Source: Coriobacteriaceae bacterium AM100-PB1-1D-6A (GTDB lineage: Bacteria > Actinomycetota > Coriobacteriia > Coriobacteriales > Coriobacteriaceae). Taken from it: a stretch of 64,000 nucleotides of DNA. The notes beneath the pieces are model-generated. The model was not told the DNA's origin, did no database searches, and saw nothing but the letters and a program-made list of their open reading frames with translations. Location: contig JAQDNC010000002.1 of NCBI GenBank assembly GCA_027660625.1, positions 186,001 to 250,000 on the forward strand. Reading direction: 5' to 3'. The position numbers were made by a program, and so were the translations under genes. Of this stretch, positions 16,209-25,095 are shown one piece after another. Each line of letters starts with the position of its first letter. Position 1 is the stretch's first letter.

Positions 16209-17826
16209 GCTGCAGGTTTCCAACATTGCACTCATTCGCGAGGCGACGTTGGTTCCGAGTGCAGGCCTAACAGTTCTGACCGGAGAAACCGGCGCCGGTA
16301 AGACCGCGCTGCTCTCGGCGCTCAAGCTCATTTTGGGTGAGCGCGCGGATTCGTCGACGGTGCGCGAGGGCGAGGCGGTTGCCAGCGTCGAGGCGCGCCT
16401 GTTTGACGGCCCGCACGACACGGAGGGCTTCACCGTGCAGCGCAGCCTTTCTGCCGAGGGCCGCAGCCGTGTAAAAATTGACGGCCGCATCGCCAGCGTG
16501 CGCGAACTTTCGGATCGCGTCGGCGTGATGATGGATCTTTGCGGTCAGCACGAGCACCAGCGCCTGCTCGAGCCGGCGCATCATGTTGCCATGGTCGATG
16601 CCTGGGCAGGACGCCCGGCACTCGAGGCGCTCGAGCACTACCGTGCTTGCTTTAAGGCATCGCGCGCGGCCGCCAAGGAGGTCCGTCGCGTCGAAGAGGC
16701 CTCGCGTGCGCAGGGGAGTCGCGTTGAGGAGGCGCGCTTCGCCCTGGAGCGCATCGCCGAGGTCGACCCCAAGCCGGGTGAGTATGAGGAGCTCGAGGAG
16801 CTGCTGCCGCGCTCCGAGCATGCCGAGGTGTTGGTGGCCACGGCCAACGATGCCCATGCATCGCTTGCTGCCGAAGGGGGAGCGCTTGATGCCGTGAACA
16901 GTGCCGTGGCGGAGCTCTCTCGTATGGCTACCGTTGATCGCAAGCTGGGCGACATCGCCGATGCGCTTTCGGATGCTTGCATCTCTCTTGAGGATTGTGC
17001 CAATGAGTTGCGCGCCTATCGCGATGGGGTCGCTTTCGATCCGCGCGAGCTGGCTCGTATGCGCGAGCGTTATTCCGATCTTAAGGGCTTGCTACGTCAG
17101 TGGGGGCCCACCATGGACGATGTCTTTGCCATGCGCAATCGCTCACAAGAGCTGTTGTCCCTGGTCGATGATGGCGATGAGCAGATCAAGAAGGCACGCG
17201 AGGCACTCGGGAGCGCCGAACGCGAGCTTTTTGCTGCTGCCAGGGCGCTTAAACGCGCGCGGAATACGGCAGCCCCGCGCTTTTGCCACGAGGTCGGCCG
17301 TCAGATGGCGCGCCTGGAGATGGGCAGCGCCGAGCTCGTTTGGGAGTCGCGCGATCTTCCGCGTGCCGAATGGACGCCGGCGGGGCCTTCGAGCTATGAG
17401 CTTTTATATCGCAGCGGTGCCGGATTGACGCCGCGCCCCCTGCGCCGCATTGCGTCGGGCGGTGAGCTGAGCCGCGTCATGCTGGCGAGCAAGGTTGTCC
17501 TCGGTAACGCCGACGGCGTGGATACGCTGGTGTTCGACGAGGTCGATGCAGGTGTCGGCGGCTCTACCGCACGTGCCCTTGCGAGCGTGCTGGCAGATCT
17601 CGCTGCTACGCATCAGGTGATTGTCGTAACCCACCTGGCGCAAGTCGCCGTCATGGCCGATAAGCACTACGTGGTGAGCAAAGAGCCCGGCGATGTTCCC
17701 CAAACGCATCTGGATGAGGTGACTGGCGACGCCCGTACCGCAGAGATCGCCCGCATGCTGAGTGGCGATCAATCGGAGGCAAGCCTGGCACACGCCAAGC
17801 AGATGCTGGAAGAGGCTCGAGGTTAG
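16198..17826 (+). CDS. recN: DNA repair protein RecN
   Basis: 542 residues, SMC-like. Walker A is TGETGAGKTALLSALKLILG (about 30-49), followed by central coiled coils (about 155-350). The ABC signature is RRIASGGELSRVMLASK, Walker B is TLVFDEVDAGVGG, and the H-loop is VIVVTHLAQVA. It is recruited to double-strand breaks. It is the last gene of the run. A hairpin inside the downstream 134-bp element (17962-18000) may serve as terminator. Confidence 0.97.
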   Translation: MIDELQVSNIALIREATLVPSAGLTVLTGETGAGKTALLSALKLILGERADSSTVREGEAVASVEARLFDGPHDTEGFTVQRSLSAEGRSRVKIDGRIASVRELSDRVGVMMDLCGQHEHQRLLEPAHHVAMVDAWAGRPALEALEHYRACFKASRAAAKEVRRVEEASRAQGSRVEEARFALERIAEVDPKPGEYEELEELLPRSEHAEVLVATANDAHASLAAEGGALDAVNSAVAELSRMATVDRKLGDIADALSDACISLEDCANELRAYRDGVAFDPRELARMRERYSDLKGLLRQWGPTMDDVFAMRNRSQELLSLVDDGDEQIKKAREALGSAERELFAAARALKRARNTAAPRFCHEVGRQMARLEMGSAELVWESRDLPRAEWTPAGPSSYELLYRSGAGLTPRPLRRIASGGELSRVMLASKVVLGNADGVDTLVFDEVDAGVGGSTARALASVLADLAATHQVIVVTHLAQVAVMADKHYVVSKEPGDVPQTHLDEVTGDARTAEIARMLSGDQSEASLAHAKQMLEEARG

Positions 17827-17912
17827 AACGAGCCGACAGTGTTGGCGGGGACAAAATATCAGCAATTGTTGCACCGCCACTTGCTTGTCTGGCCCGACCG
17901 TCAAAAACTATG

Positions 17913-18046
17913 CCGGTTTACTACGATGAATCGGCGTAGCTCGAGCACAGCTAAAATTGTAAAAAGAAAACCGCAGGTAGAACCCCTGCGGTTTTCTTTT
18001 AAAACACGATGTGGTCGCATATTCCGATTTCATCGTAGTAAACCGG
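17913..18046. repeat. 134-bp palindromic intergenic element, family 1, copy A
   Basis: The ends CCGGTTTACTACGA and TCGTAGTAAACCGG are inverted. In this copy the inverted match continues outside (AAAACTATG / CATAGTTTT). Conserved internal blocks shared with copy B at 50330 are CACAG, GCAGGTAGAA (17973-17982) and GTGGTCG, all at identical offsets. The centre of this copy is a 16-bp perfect hairpin with A/T-rich flanks (17962-17977 with 17985-18000), which would end recN transcription. No protein-coding gene is likely in it. Confidence 0.8.
17962..18000. terminator. Hairpin terminator inside repeat copy A (between recN and the RpiR gene)
   Basis: A perfect 16-bp stem, AAAAGAAAACCGCAGG with CCTGCGGTTTTCTTTT, and loop TAGAACC. 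The A-run and T-run on the two sides make it work in both directions, for recN and for the convergent RpiR-family gene. Confidence 0.8.
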
Positions 18047-18088
18047 CATAGTTTTATCGGAACGGTACATAACGTCCCCTGATAAAAC

Positions 18089-18946
18089 CTACTCCACGAC
18101 CTTATCCGGCTGGATGAGCTCCTCGTAGTAGCTGATATGCTCGCGGGCGTCTTCAATCTCGGGCAGCAGGAAGTTGTAGATAACCTCAATGATCATCGTG
18201 GCGCTCATCTTAGAGAATGCAAAGTCGCCCGTGGTGAGCAGCGCCTCGTGGTTCACGGTATTAAAGGTGTAGTCTGCCAGGCGAGCAAGCGGAGACTTGC
18301 TGTCGCTGCTGATGACGACTACGGTGGCACCGCAACCGCGAGCCGCTTTCGCCATGCGATTCAGTCGACGCGACTTGCCGGAGTTCGAGATCAGCACTAT
18401 ACAATCGCCGGGTCGCAGCGTAAGCGCAAACCCAATCGAGGTCTCGCTGATGGTGCTTGCCATGCAGCGAAGGCCCAGCTGCGAAAACTTAAATGTCGCG
18501 TCGAGCGCGACGGCGTTGGTGTTGCCTACGGCTGCAAATTCGATAGCCCCTGCGTTCTTAAACGCGTGCACGACGGCTGTCAGCGTGTCGTGATCAATGC
18601 CATCGATTGTTGCATTGAGTTCGCTTACCTTGGCAGCGAGGATATTCTTGAGGCTCTGCTCCATATTGTCGAGCGAGACCTCGTCGGTGAGACCTTCATT
18701 GCGTTGGCTCTCCAGATCACGCGCCAGCGAAAACTGAAAACTGCGGAAGCTGCCAAAACCCAGTTTGCGGCAGAAGCGCGAGACGGTGGCCTCGGAGGTT
18801 GCGGCAGCGCGCGAGAGCTGGGCGGCTGTCAGACGCGGTGCCTCGGACTGGTGCTCTAGGATATAGTCGACAATGCGCTGCTCGGACTCGCTGTATCCCC
18901 TGTGCGTGCTAATAAGGGAGAGTGCGCTCTTGCTGCTATCGGACAT
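18089..18946 (-). CDS. RpiR family transcriptional regulator (HTH + SIS)
   Basis: 285 residues from ATG 18946, chosen for the AGGAGT RBS and the usual RpiR start. An upstream in-frame extension to 19060 is less likely. The N-terminal HTH_6 domain is ESEQRIVDYILEH with LSRAAATSEATVSRFCRKLGF. The C-terminal SIS sugar-phosphate sensing domain includes GDCIVLISNSGKSRRLNRMAKAA. It is divergent from the fructose PTS gene, which suggests it is the local regulator responding to a sugar phosphate. Confidence 0.93.
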   Translation of the reverse strand: MSDSSKSALSLISTHRGYSESEQRIVDYILEHQSEAPRLTAAQLSRAAATSEATVSRFCRKLGFGSFRSFQFSLARDLESQRNEGLTDEVSLDNMEQSLKNILAAKVSELNATIDGIDHDTLTAVVHAFKNAGAIEFAAVGNTNAVALDATFKFSQLGLRCMASTISETSIGFALTLRPGDCIVLISNSGKSRRLNRMAKAARGCGATVVVISSDSKSPLARLADYTFNTVNHEALLTTGDFAFSKMSATMIIEVIYNFLLPEIEDAREHISYYEELIQPDKVVE

Positions 18947-19076
18947 GGTTGACTCCTGGTTGGCATTAAAAGCTGGCTTTTTGTGTGCCGCTCTAGTATA
19001 CGGGGATTGGTGAATACGAGATACACCTTGCCGTTTCAATAGTTGATGGTAAACTTTCATCGACCGTTTACGGTAA

Positions 19077-19091
19077 TGAAAGAACCTTTCA
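19077..19091. promoter_or_regulatory. Candidate RpiR operator in the regulator/fruA divergent region
   Basis: TGAAAG-aac-CTTTCA is a perfect 6+6 palindrome resembling TGAAA-Nx-TTTCA sites known for RpiR-type regulators. A second, wider inverted pair (GTAAAC ... GTTTAC) lies just upstream at about 19050-19072. The fruA ATG is 127 bases downstream. Confidence 0.5.
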
Positions 19092-19217
19092 CCGGAGAGA
19101 TGAGCTGTATTACTTCTCGTACAAGCGGTGGCTTGGTATCTTTCAGATGTGGAAAACGCGTATCAAAGCGCGTATAGGGGAGCGCCTGCGGGCGCAGTAC
19201 TCAAGAAGGAGGGAGAC

Positions 19218-21242
19218 ATGGCTAAGTTTGACATCATCGCCGCCACCGGTTGCCCGACCGGCATCGCGCACACCTTCATGGCGAAGGAGGCGCTGGAGAA
19301 GGCAGCTGCCGAGCGTGGTCTGACCATTAAAGTCGAGACCCATGGCCAGGTCGGTGTCGAGAACGAGCTCACCAAGAGTGAGATCGCTGGTGCCAAGGCC
19401 GTCGTCGTCGCAGCCGACAAGGATGTCCAGGAGGAGCGTTTCGCCGGTAAGCCCATGGTTTCCGTTGGTGTTTCCAAGGCCCTGTCCGTCGAGGCTGCTG
19501 GCAAGCTGATCGACCGCGCCCTCGCCGCCAAGGGCGACGACACGGTTGCGGCTGCTGCCGATGTCGAGGATGAGGTCGAGGAGAAGGAGTCCATCGGCCA
19601 CATCATCTATAAGCACCTCATGAACGGCGTCAGCCACATGCTGGTCTTCGTCGTTGCCGGTGGTGTCCTGACCGCCGTTTCGTTCCTGTGGGGCATCACG
19701 TCCTTCGATTCGACGGCTGCCGACTACAACAGCTTCGCCGCTATGCTCAAGATCATCGGCGGCATTGCCATGAACCTCATGGTTCCCGTGCTTTCCGCCT
19801 ACATCGCCGAGTCCATCGGCAAGCGCCCGGCACTCGTTCCCGGCTTCGTCGCCGGCATGATTGCCATCCAGGGTCTGCCCGTTAACGCCGATACCCACAT
19901 GATCGATGCCGGCGGCACCGGCGTGGGCTTCGGCTTCCTGGGCGGCATCGTCGGCGGCTTCCTCGCTGGCTATGTCATCTTGCTGCTCGAGAAGGTCTTT
20001 GCCGGTCTGCCCAAGAACCTGGACGGCCTCAAGGCTATCTTCCTGTACCCGCTGTTCTCCACGCTGATTGTCGGTCTCGTGATGCTCGGCATCTCTGGCC
20101 CCATGGCTGCCATCAACACCGCCATGATGGACTTCCTCAAGGGTCTGTCTGCCTCTGGCGCTGTTGTCCTGGGTCTTGCTATCGGCTGCATGTGCGCCTT
20201 TGACATGGGCGGCCCGGTCAACAAGGCTGCTTACGTCACCGGTACTGCTATGCTCACCGAGGCTCTGGCTGCCGGTGTCGGCACCGACACCTACAACTTT
20301 GGCACCAACTTCATGGCTGCCGTCTCCGCCGCCTGCATCGTTCCGCCGCTGATCACCACCTTCGCCGTCGTCGTCGGCAAGAAGTACTTCAGCCAGGAGG
20401 ATCATGACGCCGGTGTCGTCAACCTCATCCTTGGTTGCACCCACATCACTGAGGGCGCCATTCCGTTCATGACCAAGAACATCTGGCCCGTCATGCCCAT
20501 CATGATGCTCGGTTCCTCCATCGCCTCGATCCTGACCATTATGTTCAACGTTCACGATCCGGCGCCCCACGGCGGCTTCCTGGTCCTTCCCGTTGTCGAG
20601 AACGGTCCGCTGTGGGTCCTCGCGATTCTCATCGGCGCCGTGGTCGGTGGCATCCTGTTCGTCGCCTTCAAGAAGTATGACTTCGAGAAGAACCAGAAGG
20701 CCGCTCCTGCGAAGCCGGTCGAGGCTCCCAAGGCCGCTGCCGTCGAGGCTCCCAAGGCCGCTGCCGTCGAGGCCCCCAAGGCCGAGGCTGCCGGCTTCGT
20801 GAAGGTCGAGAACGTTTTTGTCGCCGAGAACTTCGCTTCACGTGACGAGGCCCTGAGCTTTGTCTCCAACCAGGCCGTCAAGGCTGGTCTCGCTGACGAC
20901 GCCGACGCCGTGATGAACGCCTTCCTGGCCCGCGAGGCCGAGGGTACCACGGGCATGATGGAGGGCTTCGCTATTCCGCATGCCAAGTCCGATGCCATTA
21001 CCGAGGCCGCCGTCATTGTCGTCAAGGATGACTCTGGCGTGACCGGTTGGGACACCATGGACGGCGCTCCCGTCAACGTGGCTATCGCCCTGCTCATCCC
21101 CGGTGCCCAGGCCGGCACCACACACCTCAAGATCCTGTCCAAGGTCGCCGAGGCGCTTATGGACGAGGGTTTCCGTGCTACCGTCAAGGGTTCCTCCGAC
21201 GCCGCCGAGATCGCCAAGACGATCAACGCCCGCCTGGTGTAA
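19218..21242 (+). CDS. fruA: PTS fructose transporter, fused IIB-IIC-IIA
   Basis: 674 residues from ATG 19218 (RBS AAGGAGGG). The IIB domain is at about 1-105 with phospho-Cys in ATGCPTGIAHT. The IIC membrane domain (about 130-480) has the fructose-subfamily motif AFDMGGPVNKAAYVTG. A Pro/Ala/Lys linker holds three near-identical units (EAPKAAAV type, about 500-527). The IIA domain (about 530-674) has its active His in GFAIPHAKS. It imports fructose or a related sugar and phosphorylates it, using HPr and EI encoded just downstream. It is probably controlled by the divergent RpiR protein. Confidence 0.96.
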   Translation: MAKFDIIAATGCPTGIAHTFMAKEALEKAAAERGLTIKVETHGQVGVENELTKSEIAGAKAVVVAADKDVQEERFAGKPMVSVGVSKALSVEAAGKLIDRALAAKGDDTVAAAADVEDEVEEKESIGHIIYKHLMNGVSHMLVFVVAGGVLTAVSFLWGITSFDSTAADYNSFAAMLKIIGGIAMNLMVPVLSAYIAESIGKRPALVPGFVAGMIAIQGLPVNADTHMIDAGGTGVGFGFLGGIVGGFLAGYVILLLEKVFAGLPKNLDGLKAIFLYPLFSTLIVGLVMLGISGPMAAINTAMMDFLKGLSASGAVVLGLAIGCMCAFDMGGPVNKAAYVTGTAMLTEALAAGVGTDTYNFGTNFMAAVSAACIVPPLITTFAVVVGKKYFSQEDHDAGVVNLILGCTHITEGAIPFMTKNIWPVMPIMMLGSSIASILTIMFNVHDPAPHGGFLVLPVVENGPLWVLAILIGAVVGGILFVAFKKYDFEKNQKAAPAKPVEAPKAAAVEAPKAAAVEAPKAEAAGFVKVENVFVAENFASRDEALSFVSNQAVKAGLADDADAVMNAFLAREAEGTTGMMEGFAIPHAKSDAITEAAVIVVKDDSGVTGWDTMDGAPVNVAIALLIPGAQAGTTHLKILSKVAEALMDEGFRATVKGSSDAAEIAKTINARLV

Positions 21243-21278
21243 CCCCGCAACGCGCGAATAATATCGCCTCTGTAACAA

Positions 21279-21312
21279 AGGGGGAGACCCTCTCCAGGGC
21301 CTCCCCCTTTTT
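21279..21312 (+). terminator. Intrinsic terminator after fruA
   Basis: GGGGGAG-ACCCT / AGGG-CTCCCCC stem followed by TTTTT. A homopolymer of 12 C follows directly at 21316-21327. Confidence 0.85.
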
Positions 21313-21315
21313 CTA

Positions 21316-21327
21316 CCCCCCCCCCCC
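21316..21327. repeat. Poly(C)12 homopolymer tract
   Basis: Twelve consecutive C between the fruA terminator and repeat family 2. It is expected to be prone to slippage, and there is no ORF across it. Confidence 0.8.
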
Positions 21328-21329
21328 AC

Positions 21330-21398
21330 AAGTTGCGGTGAAATAGGGATTGTTTAAACGATTCAACTCCAAATGCAGTCCCTATTTCACCCCAACTT
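21330..21398. repeat. 69-bp hairpin element, family 2, copy A
   Basis: The left arm 21330-21352 begins AAGTTGCGGTGAAATAGGG. The 23-base centre is 21353-21375. The right arm 21376-21398 (CAGTCCCTATTTCACC then CCAACTT) matches the inverse at 21 of 23 positions. The second copy at 46368 has the same arm and loop lengths. Confidence 0.8.
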
Positions 21399-21503
21399 AC
21401 AAAAGGGCATAGAGGGGGCTGCCTATCGAGTCTTTGTCGCGAACAGGTTATCAGCCAGAATTCCGTTCGCACGATATTACTCTGGACCGACCGAGTTTCC
21501 GCA

Positions 21504-21632
21504 GCTCGCCTGCCTGGCGGGGCGGTTAAGTTTGTCGCGAGTTCCGCACGCAAAGGAAAGCACTTAATGTGCTTTCCGTCTTGCGCAGGACTGTAGAGCA
21601 GCAAACTTAACCGCCCCGCCAGGCAGGCGAGC
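21504..21632. repeat. Nested hairpin element, family 3, copy A
   Basis: Perfect 31-bp inverted arms lie at 21504-21534 and 21602-21632, around a 67-base core. The core carries the family signature in inverse orientation (AGTTCCGCACG ... CACTTAATGTG ... GCAGGACTGT). Weaker inverted similarity continues outwards to about 21464 and 21673 (TTCGCACGA / TCGTGCGAA). No coding potential was seen between fruA and ptsH. Confidence 0.85.
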
Positions 21633-21770
21633 GTGCAGGAACGACATCCGTCCAATAATTCGTGCGAAACATAATGAAAAACAGTTTGATGTGAGTTAAT
21701 ATAAACAACGTCGTGAATATGGCTCCTGTCGCATAGCCGACAGGGCTTAAACACAAAAAAGGAGTCAATT

Positions 21771-22034
21771 ATGGTTTCTGAGAAGGCTACCCTCGTTAAT
21801 CCTCAGGGTCTTCACATGCGTCCCGCTGGTCTCTTCGCCTCTACCATGGGCAAGTACGCCTGCGACGTGACGGTCGTCACCCCCGAGAAGGAGGTCAACG
21901 GCAAGTCCCCGATGGCCCTCATGGCTGCTGGTATCCCCTGCGGCACCGAGGTCGAGGTCAAGTGCGACGGCGCCGACGAGGCCGAGGCTCTGGCTGCTGC
22001 CGTCGAGCTCATCAAGAGCGGTCTTGGCGAGTAG
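21771..22034 (+). CDS. ptsH: Phosphocarrier protein HPr
   Basis: 87 residues. The active His is in NPQGLHMRPAGL (about His15). The regulatory Ser region is NGKSPMALMA (about Ser46), so HPr-kinase type regulation is structurally possible. It carries phosphate from EI to the fruA IIA domain. A strong RBS, AAAGGAG, is present. It is separated from fruA by 528 bp of repeats and from ptsI by a hairpin. Confidence 0.97.
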   Translation: MVSEKATLVNPQGLHMRPAGLFASTMGKYACDVTVVTPEKEVNGKSPMALMAAGIPCGTEVEVKCDGADEAEALAAAVELIKSGLGE

Positions 22035-22079
22035 AACTCAAACGGGTCGCATGTTGAACAATTAAGTTCATACTTGGGG

Positions 22080-22117
22080 GGCGCAGTGACCTGTATTAAG
22101 GTAGCTGCGCTCTTTTG
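22080..22117 (+). terminator. Hairpin with T-run between ptsH and ptsI
   Basis: GCGCAG-ACCT / AGGT-CTGCGC stem then TCTTTTG. It could reduce ptsI relative to ptsH transcripts. Confidence 0.65.
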
Positions 22118-22162
22118 TCATGGATATGGCAAAACGCTTTATCACATGACACGGAGAGAGGA

Positions 22163-23872
22163 ATGGGAATGTATCAGGGAGTCAACGCATCCGAGGGTAT
22201 CGGTATCGGCACCGTCATGGTCGCCGTCGATCCCGACTTGACGTTTGAGCCGCACGAGGTTGCTGATTCGGCAGCAGAAAAGGAGCGCTATCAGACCGCC
22301 CTTTCGGTCTTCTGCGAGAAGACCCAGGCTCAGGCCGACCACATGAAGGAGACGGTGGGCGAGGCCGAGGCCGAGATCATGAGCGGACACATTGTCCTGG
22401 CTCAGGACCCGGGCATGACCGACGCCATCAACGCCGCCATTGACGGCGGCACCTGCGCCGAGCAGGCGCTCATGGACACCTCGACCATGTTCGAGAACAT
22501 GTTCCTGTCCATGGACGACGAGATGTTCCGTTTGCGCGCGGCCGACATCGCCGACATCCGCACCGGTATTCTGGCCGAGCTGCTGGGCAAGGAGGTCGTC
22601 GACCTCTCCGTCCTGCCCGAGAACACCGTCGTTGTCGTGCACGACCTCACGCCGTCCATGACTGCCACGATCGATAAGGCCCACGTTGCCGGTATCGTCA
22701 CCGAGACCGGTGGCCGCACGTCGCACTCCGCAATCATCGCGCGCGCCCTCGAGATCCCGGCTGTCCTTTCGGTTTCCAACAGCTGCACCGCGCTGCGCAA
22801 CGGCATGACCGTTGTCGTCGACGGTGGCAAGGGCATCGTCGAGGCCGATCCCGACGAGGAGACGCTCGCCGCCTACACCGCCAAGGCCGAGGCCTTCGCT
22901 GCCGAGAAGGCGGCCCTCGAGGCTTTCCGCGGCAAGCCGTCCGTGACTGCCGATGGCATCAAGAAGATCATCGCCTGCAACATCGGTAACCCCGATGACG
23001 TGCCCAACGCGCTCGATCACGACGCCGAGGCTATCGGTCTGTTCCGCTCCGAGTTCCTGTTCATGGACTCTGCCGAGCTTCCTTCCGAGGAGGAGCAGTT
23101 CAACGCCTACCGCAAGGTCGCCAGCGCACTCAAGGGCGCTCCGGTTATCATCCGCACGCTCGATGTGGGTGGCGACAAGGAGATTCCGTATCTGCACATG
23201 GTCAAGGAAGATAACCCCTTCATGGGCTTCCGCGCCGTGCGTTACTGCCTGGCCAACCCCGATCAGTACAAGGTCCAGCTCCGCGCCCTGCTGCGCGCCA
23301 GCGCCTTCGGCGATGTCAAGATCATGATCCCGCTCGTCACCTGCGTCGAGGAGGTTGTGGCTGTCAAGGAGCTCGTCGAGCAGTGCAAGGCCGAGCTGAC
23401 CGAAGAGGGTCGCAAGTTCAACGAGAACATTGAGGTCGGCATTATGGTCGAGACGCCCGCCGCTTCACTGCTCGCTGACCGTCTGGCCGAGGTCGCCGAC
23501 TTCTTCTCCATCGGCACCAACGACCTGATCGGCTACACCATGTGCGCCGACCGTGGCAACGACACCATCTCCAACCTGTACCAGGTGTACTATCCCGCCG
23601 TGCTCCGCTCGCTCAAGAACATCATCGAGAGCGGCGTGAAGGCTGGCATCATGGTCGGTATGTGCGGCGAGGCCGCTGCCGATCCGCTGCTCGAGCCGCT
23701 GCTGATCAGCTGGGGCCTGGAGGAGTTCTCGATGAGCGCTCCGTCTATCCTGCGCGCCCGCAAGACCATCAGCCAGTGGACCAAGGCCGAGTGCGACGAG
23801 CTCGCCGAGAAGGCGCTCGCCTGCAACACCGCCGCCGAGGTCAAAGCACTGCTCGAGTCCGCAGCTCGCTAA
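22163..23872 (+). CDS. ptsI: Phosphoenolpyruvate-protein phosphotransferase (enzyme I)
   Basis: 569 residues. Start 22163 has GAGAGGA 2-8 bases upstream; ATG 22169 is an alternative. The phospho-His region is TETGGRTSHSAIIARALEIP. The PEP-binding and barrel motifs are AIGLFRSEFLFMD, IIRTLDVGGDKEIPYL, NPFMGFRAVR and SIGTNDLIGYTMCADR, with a Cys loop VGMCGEAAADP. It transfers phosphate from PEP to HPr. It is complete and of normal length. Confidence 0.97.
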   Translation: MGMYQGVNASEGIGIGTVMVAVDPDLTFEPHEVADSAAEKERYQTALSVFCEKTQAQADHMKETVGEAEAEIMSGHIVLAQDPGMTDAINAAIDGGTCAEQALMDTSTMFENMFLSMDDEMFRLRAADIADIRTGILAELLGKEVVDLSVLPENTVVVVHDLTPSMTATIDKAHVAGIVTETGGRTSHSAIIARALEIPAVLSVSNSCTALRNGMTVVVDGGKGIVEADPDEETLAAYTAKAEAFAAEKAALEAFRGKPSVTADGIKKIIACNIGNPDDVPNALDHDAEAIGLFRSEFLFMDSAELPSEEEQFNAYRKVASALKGAPVIIRTLDVGGDKEIPYLHMVKEDNPFMGFRAVRYCLANPDQYKVQLRALLRASAFGDVKIMIPLVTCVEEVVAVKELVEQCKAELTEEGRKFNENIEVGIMVETPAASLLADRLAEVADFFSIGTNDLIGYTMCADRGNDTISNLYQVYYPAVLRSLKNIIESGVKAGIMVGMCGEAAADPLLEPLLISWGLEEFSMSAPSILRARKTISQWTKAECDELAEKALACNTAAEVKALLESAAR

Positions 23873-23946
23873 TTTGGTATCAGAGGTAACCGTGTGGTTG
23901 GAATGGGCCGGCCACGCGGCCCTCACATATACAGGGGGTACTGTAA

Positions 23947-24879
23947 ATGTTCTACACGTTAACCGCTAACCCGGCTGTCGACATGACGGTTTCGAGCTCT
24001 CCGCTCGAGCCCGACGAGAACGTCCGCACCGGCTCGGCCAGCTACACGGCCAACGGCAAGGGCCTCGATGTGTCCTTCGCCTTTAAGAAGATGGGCGTCG
24101 ACACCGTCGCGCTCGGCTTCTTCGCCGGCTTCACGGGCAAGTTCATCGTCGAGGAGGTCATGAACCTGGGCTGCCTGTGCCGCCCGGTCTGGACCGACGG
24201 TATCACGCGCATTAACACCTATGTCAACGATGGCCAGCACGAGTACGGCATCCTGAACCCCGGCGCCCCGATCACGCCGCAGCACCAGGAGGAGCTCTAC
24301 AACATCCTGGACACCGCGGGCGATCTTGAGTGCCTGATTGTTTCTGGCTCCGTGCCTCCCAAAGCTACGCCTGACTTCCTGGCTAAGGTCATGGAGCACG
24401 CTCAGGCCCGTGGCGCCGACGTCGTCCTGGACCTGTCCTCCGACAAGCTCAAGGAGCTTGCTCACAAGAAGCCGCTGCTCATTAAGCCGAACCATCATGA
24501 GATGAAGGCCATCTTCGGCGTGCCGGTCGACACCGACGACGAGGTCCGCGTTGCCATGAAGCTCGCCCACGACGCCGGCGTCCAGAACGTGCTGCTCACC
24601 CGTGGTAGCCGCGGCGACGCTTACTTCTCCAACGGCGAGGACATCTGGTACGCCAAGCGTGAGTTCAACATCAAGCTGGTCTCTTCCGTCTGCGCTGGCG
24701 ACTGCACCCTCGCTGCCTTCCTGCACAAGTGGTACAGGGATCGCGACAACGTCGAGGAGGCCATGAAGCTCGCTATGGCCACCGGCGCTAACGTTGCCGA
24801 GTCCGTCGGCATCGGCGACTTCGGTCACGTCGATGAGTACAGCAAGCGCGTTGCTGTCCGCAAGCTCGACCGCAAGTAA
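23947..24879 (+). CDS. fruK: PfkB-family hexose-phosphate kinase, 1-phosphofructokinase type (copy 1)
   Basis: 310 residues. The N-terminal FruK/LacC signature is TLTANPAVDMTV. The substrate loop is NGKGLDVSFAFKKMGVDT. The catalytic region VCAGDCTLAAFL stands in place of GAGDS. It converts fructose-1-phosphate from the PTS into fructose-1,6-bisphosphate; tagatose-6-phosphate kinase activity is an alternative in this subfamily. It follows ptsI by 74 bp. A second paralogue of the same length follows, with about half of the residues identical by eye. Confidence 0.9.
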   Translation: MFYTLTANPAVDMTVSSSPLEPDENVRTGSASYTANGKGLDVSFAFKKMGVDTVALGFFAGFTGKFIVEEVMNLGCLCRPVWTDGITRINTYVNDGQHEYGILNPGAPITPQHQEELYNILDTAGDLECLIVSGSVPPKATPDFLAKVMEHAQARGADVVLDLSSDKLKELAHKKPLLIKPNHHEMKAIFGVPVDTDDEVRVAMKLAHDAGVQNVLLTRGSRGDAYFSNGEDIWYAKREFNIKLVSSVCAGDCTLAAFLHKWYRDRDNVEEAMKLAMATGANVAESVGIGDFGHVDEYSKRVAVRKLDRK

Positions 24880-24904
24880 GCGAAACGCTAGATTTTCGCG
24901 TGTA

Positions 24905-24937
24905 TGGCGTCCCGGTTTAGGCCGGGGCGCCATTTTT
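24905..24937 (+). terminator. Intrinsic terminator after fruK copy 1
   Basis: GGCGTCCCGG / CCGGGGCGCC stem (one G-U), loop TTTAGG, then ATTTTT. Confidence 0.8.
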
Positions 24938-25095
24938 GTATATTGTGGGCGAGCGACAGGGCGGGGACTCTGTTTCTTTTGCCCGTCATCCCGCCGCCCT
25001 GCACGCGTTCTACACCGTTCGCCGAGTTGCTATAGTCTTTTCCCGAAGCGTGGAATATACTTTCATTAACACGTTGCCTTGTGAAAGGAACATTC

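Noticed and set aside
17839..18051. Short ORFs on both strands inside the 134-bp repeat
   Set aside because: Both strands give similar ends only because the repeat termini are inverted. Copy B has a stop codon in the same frame.
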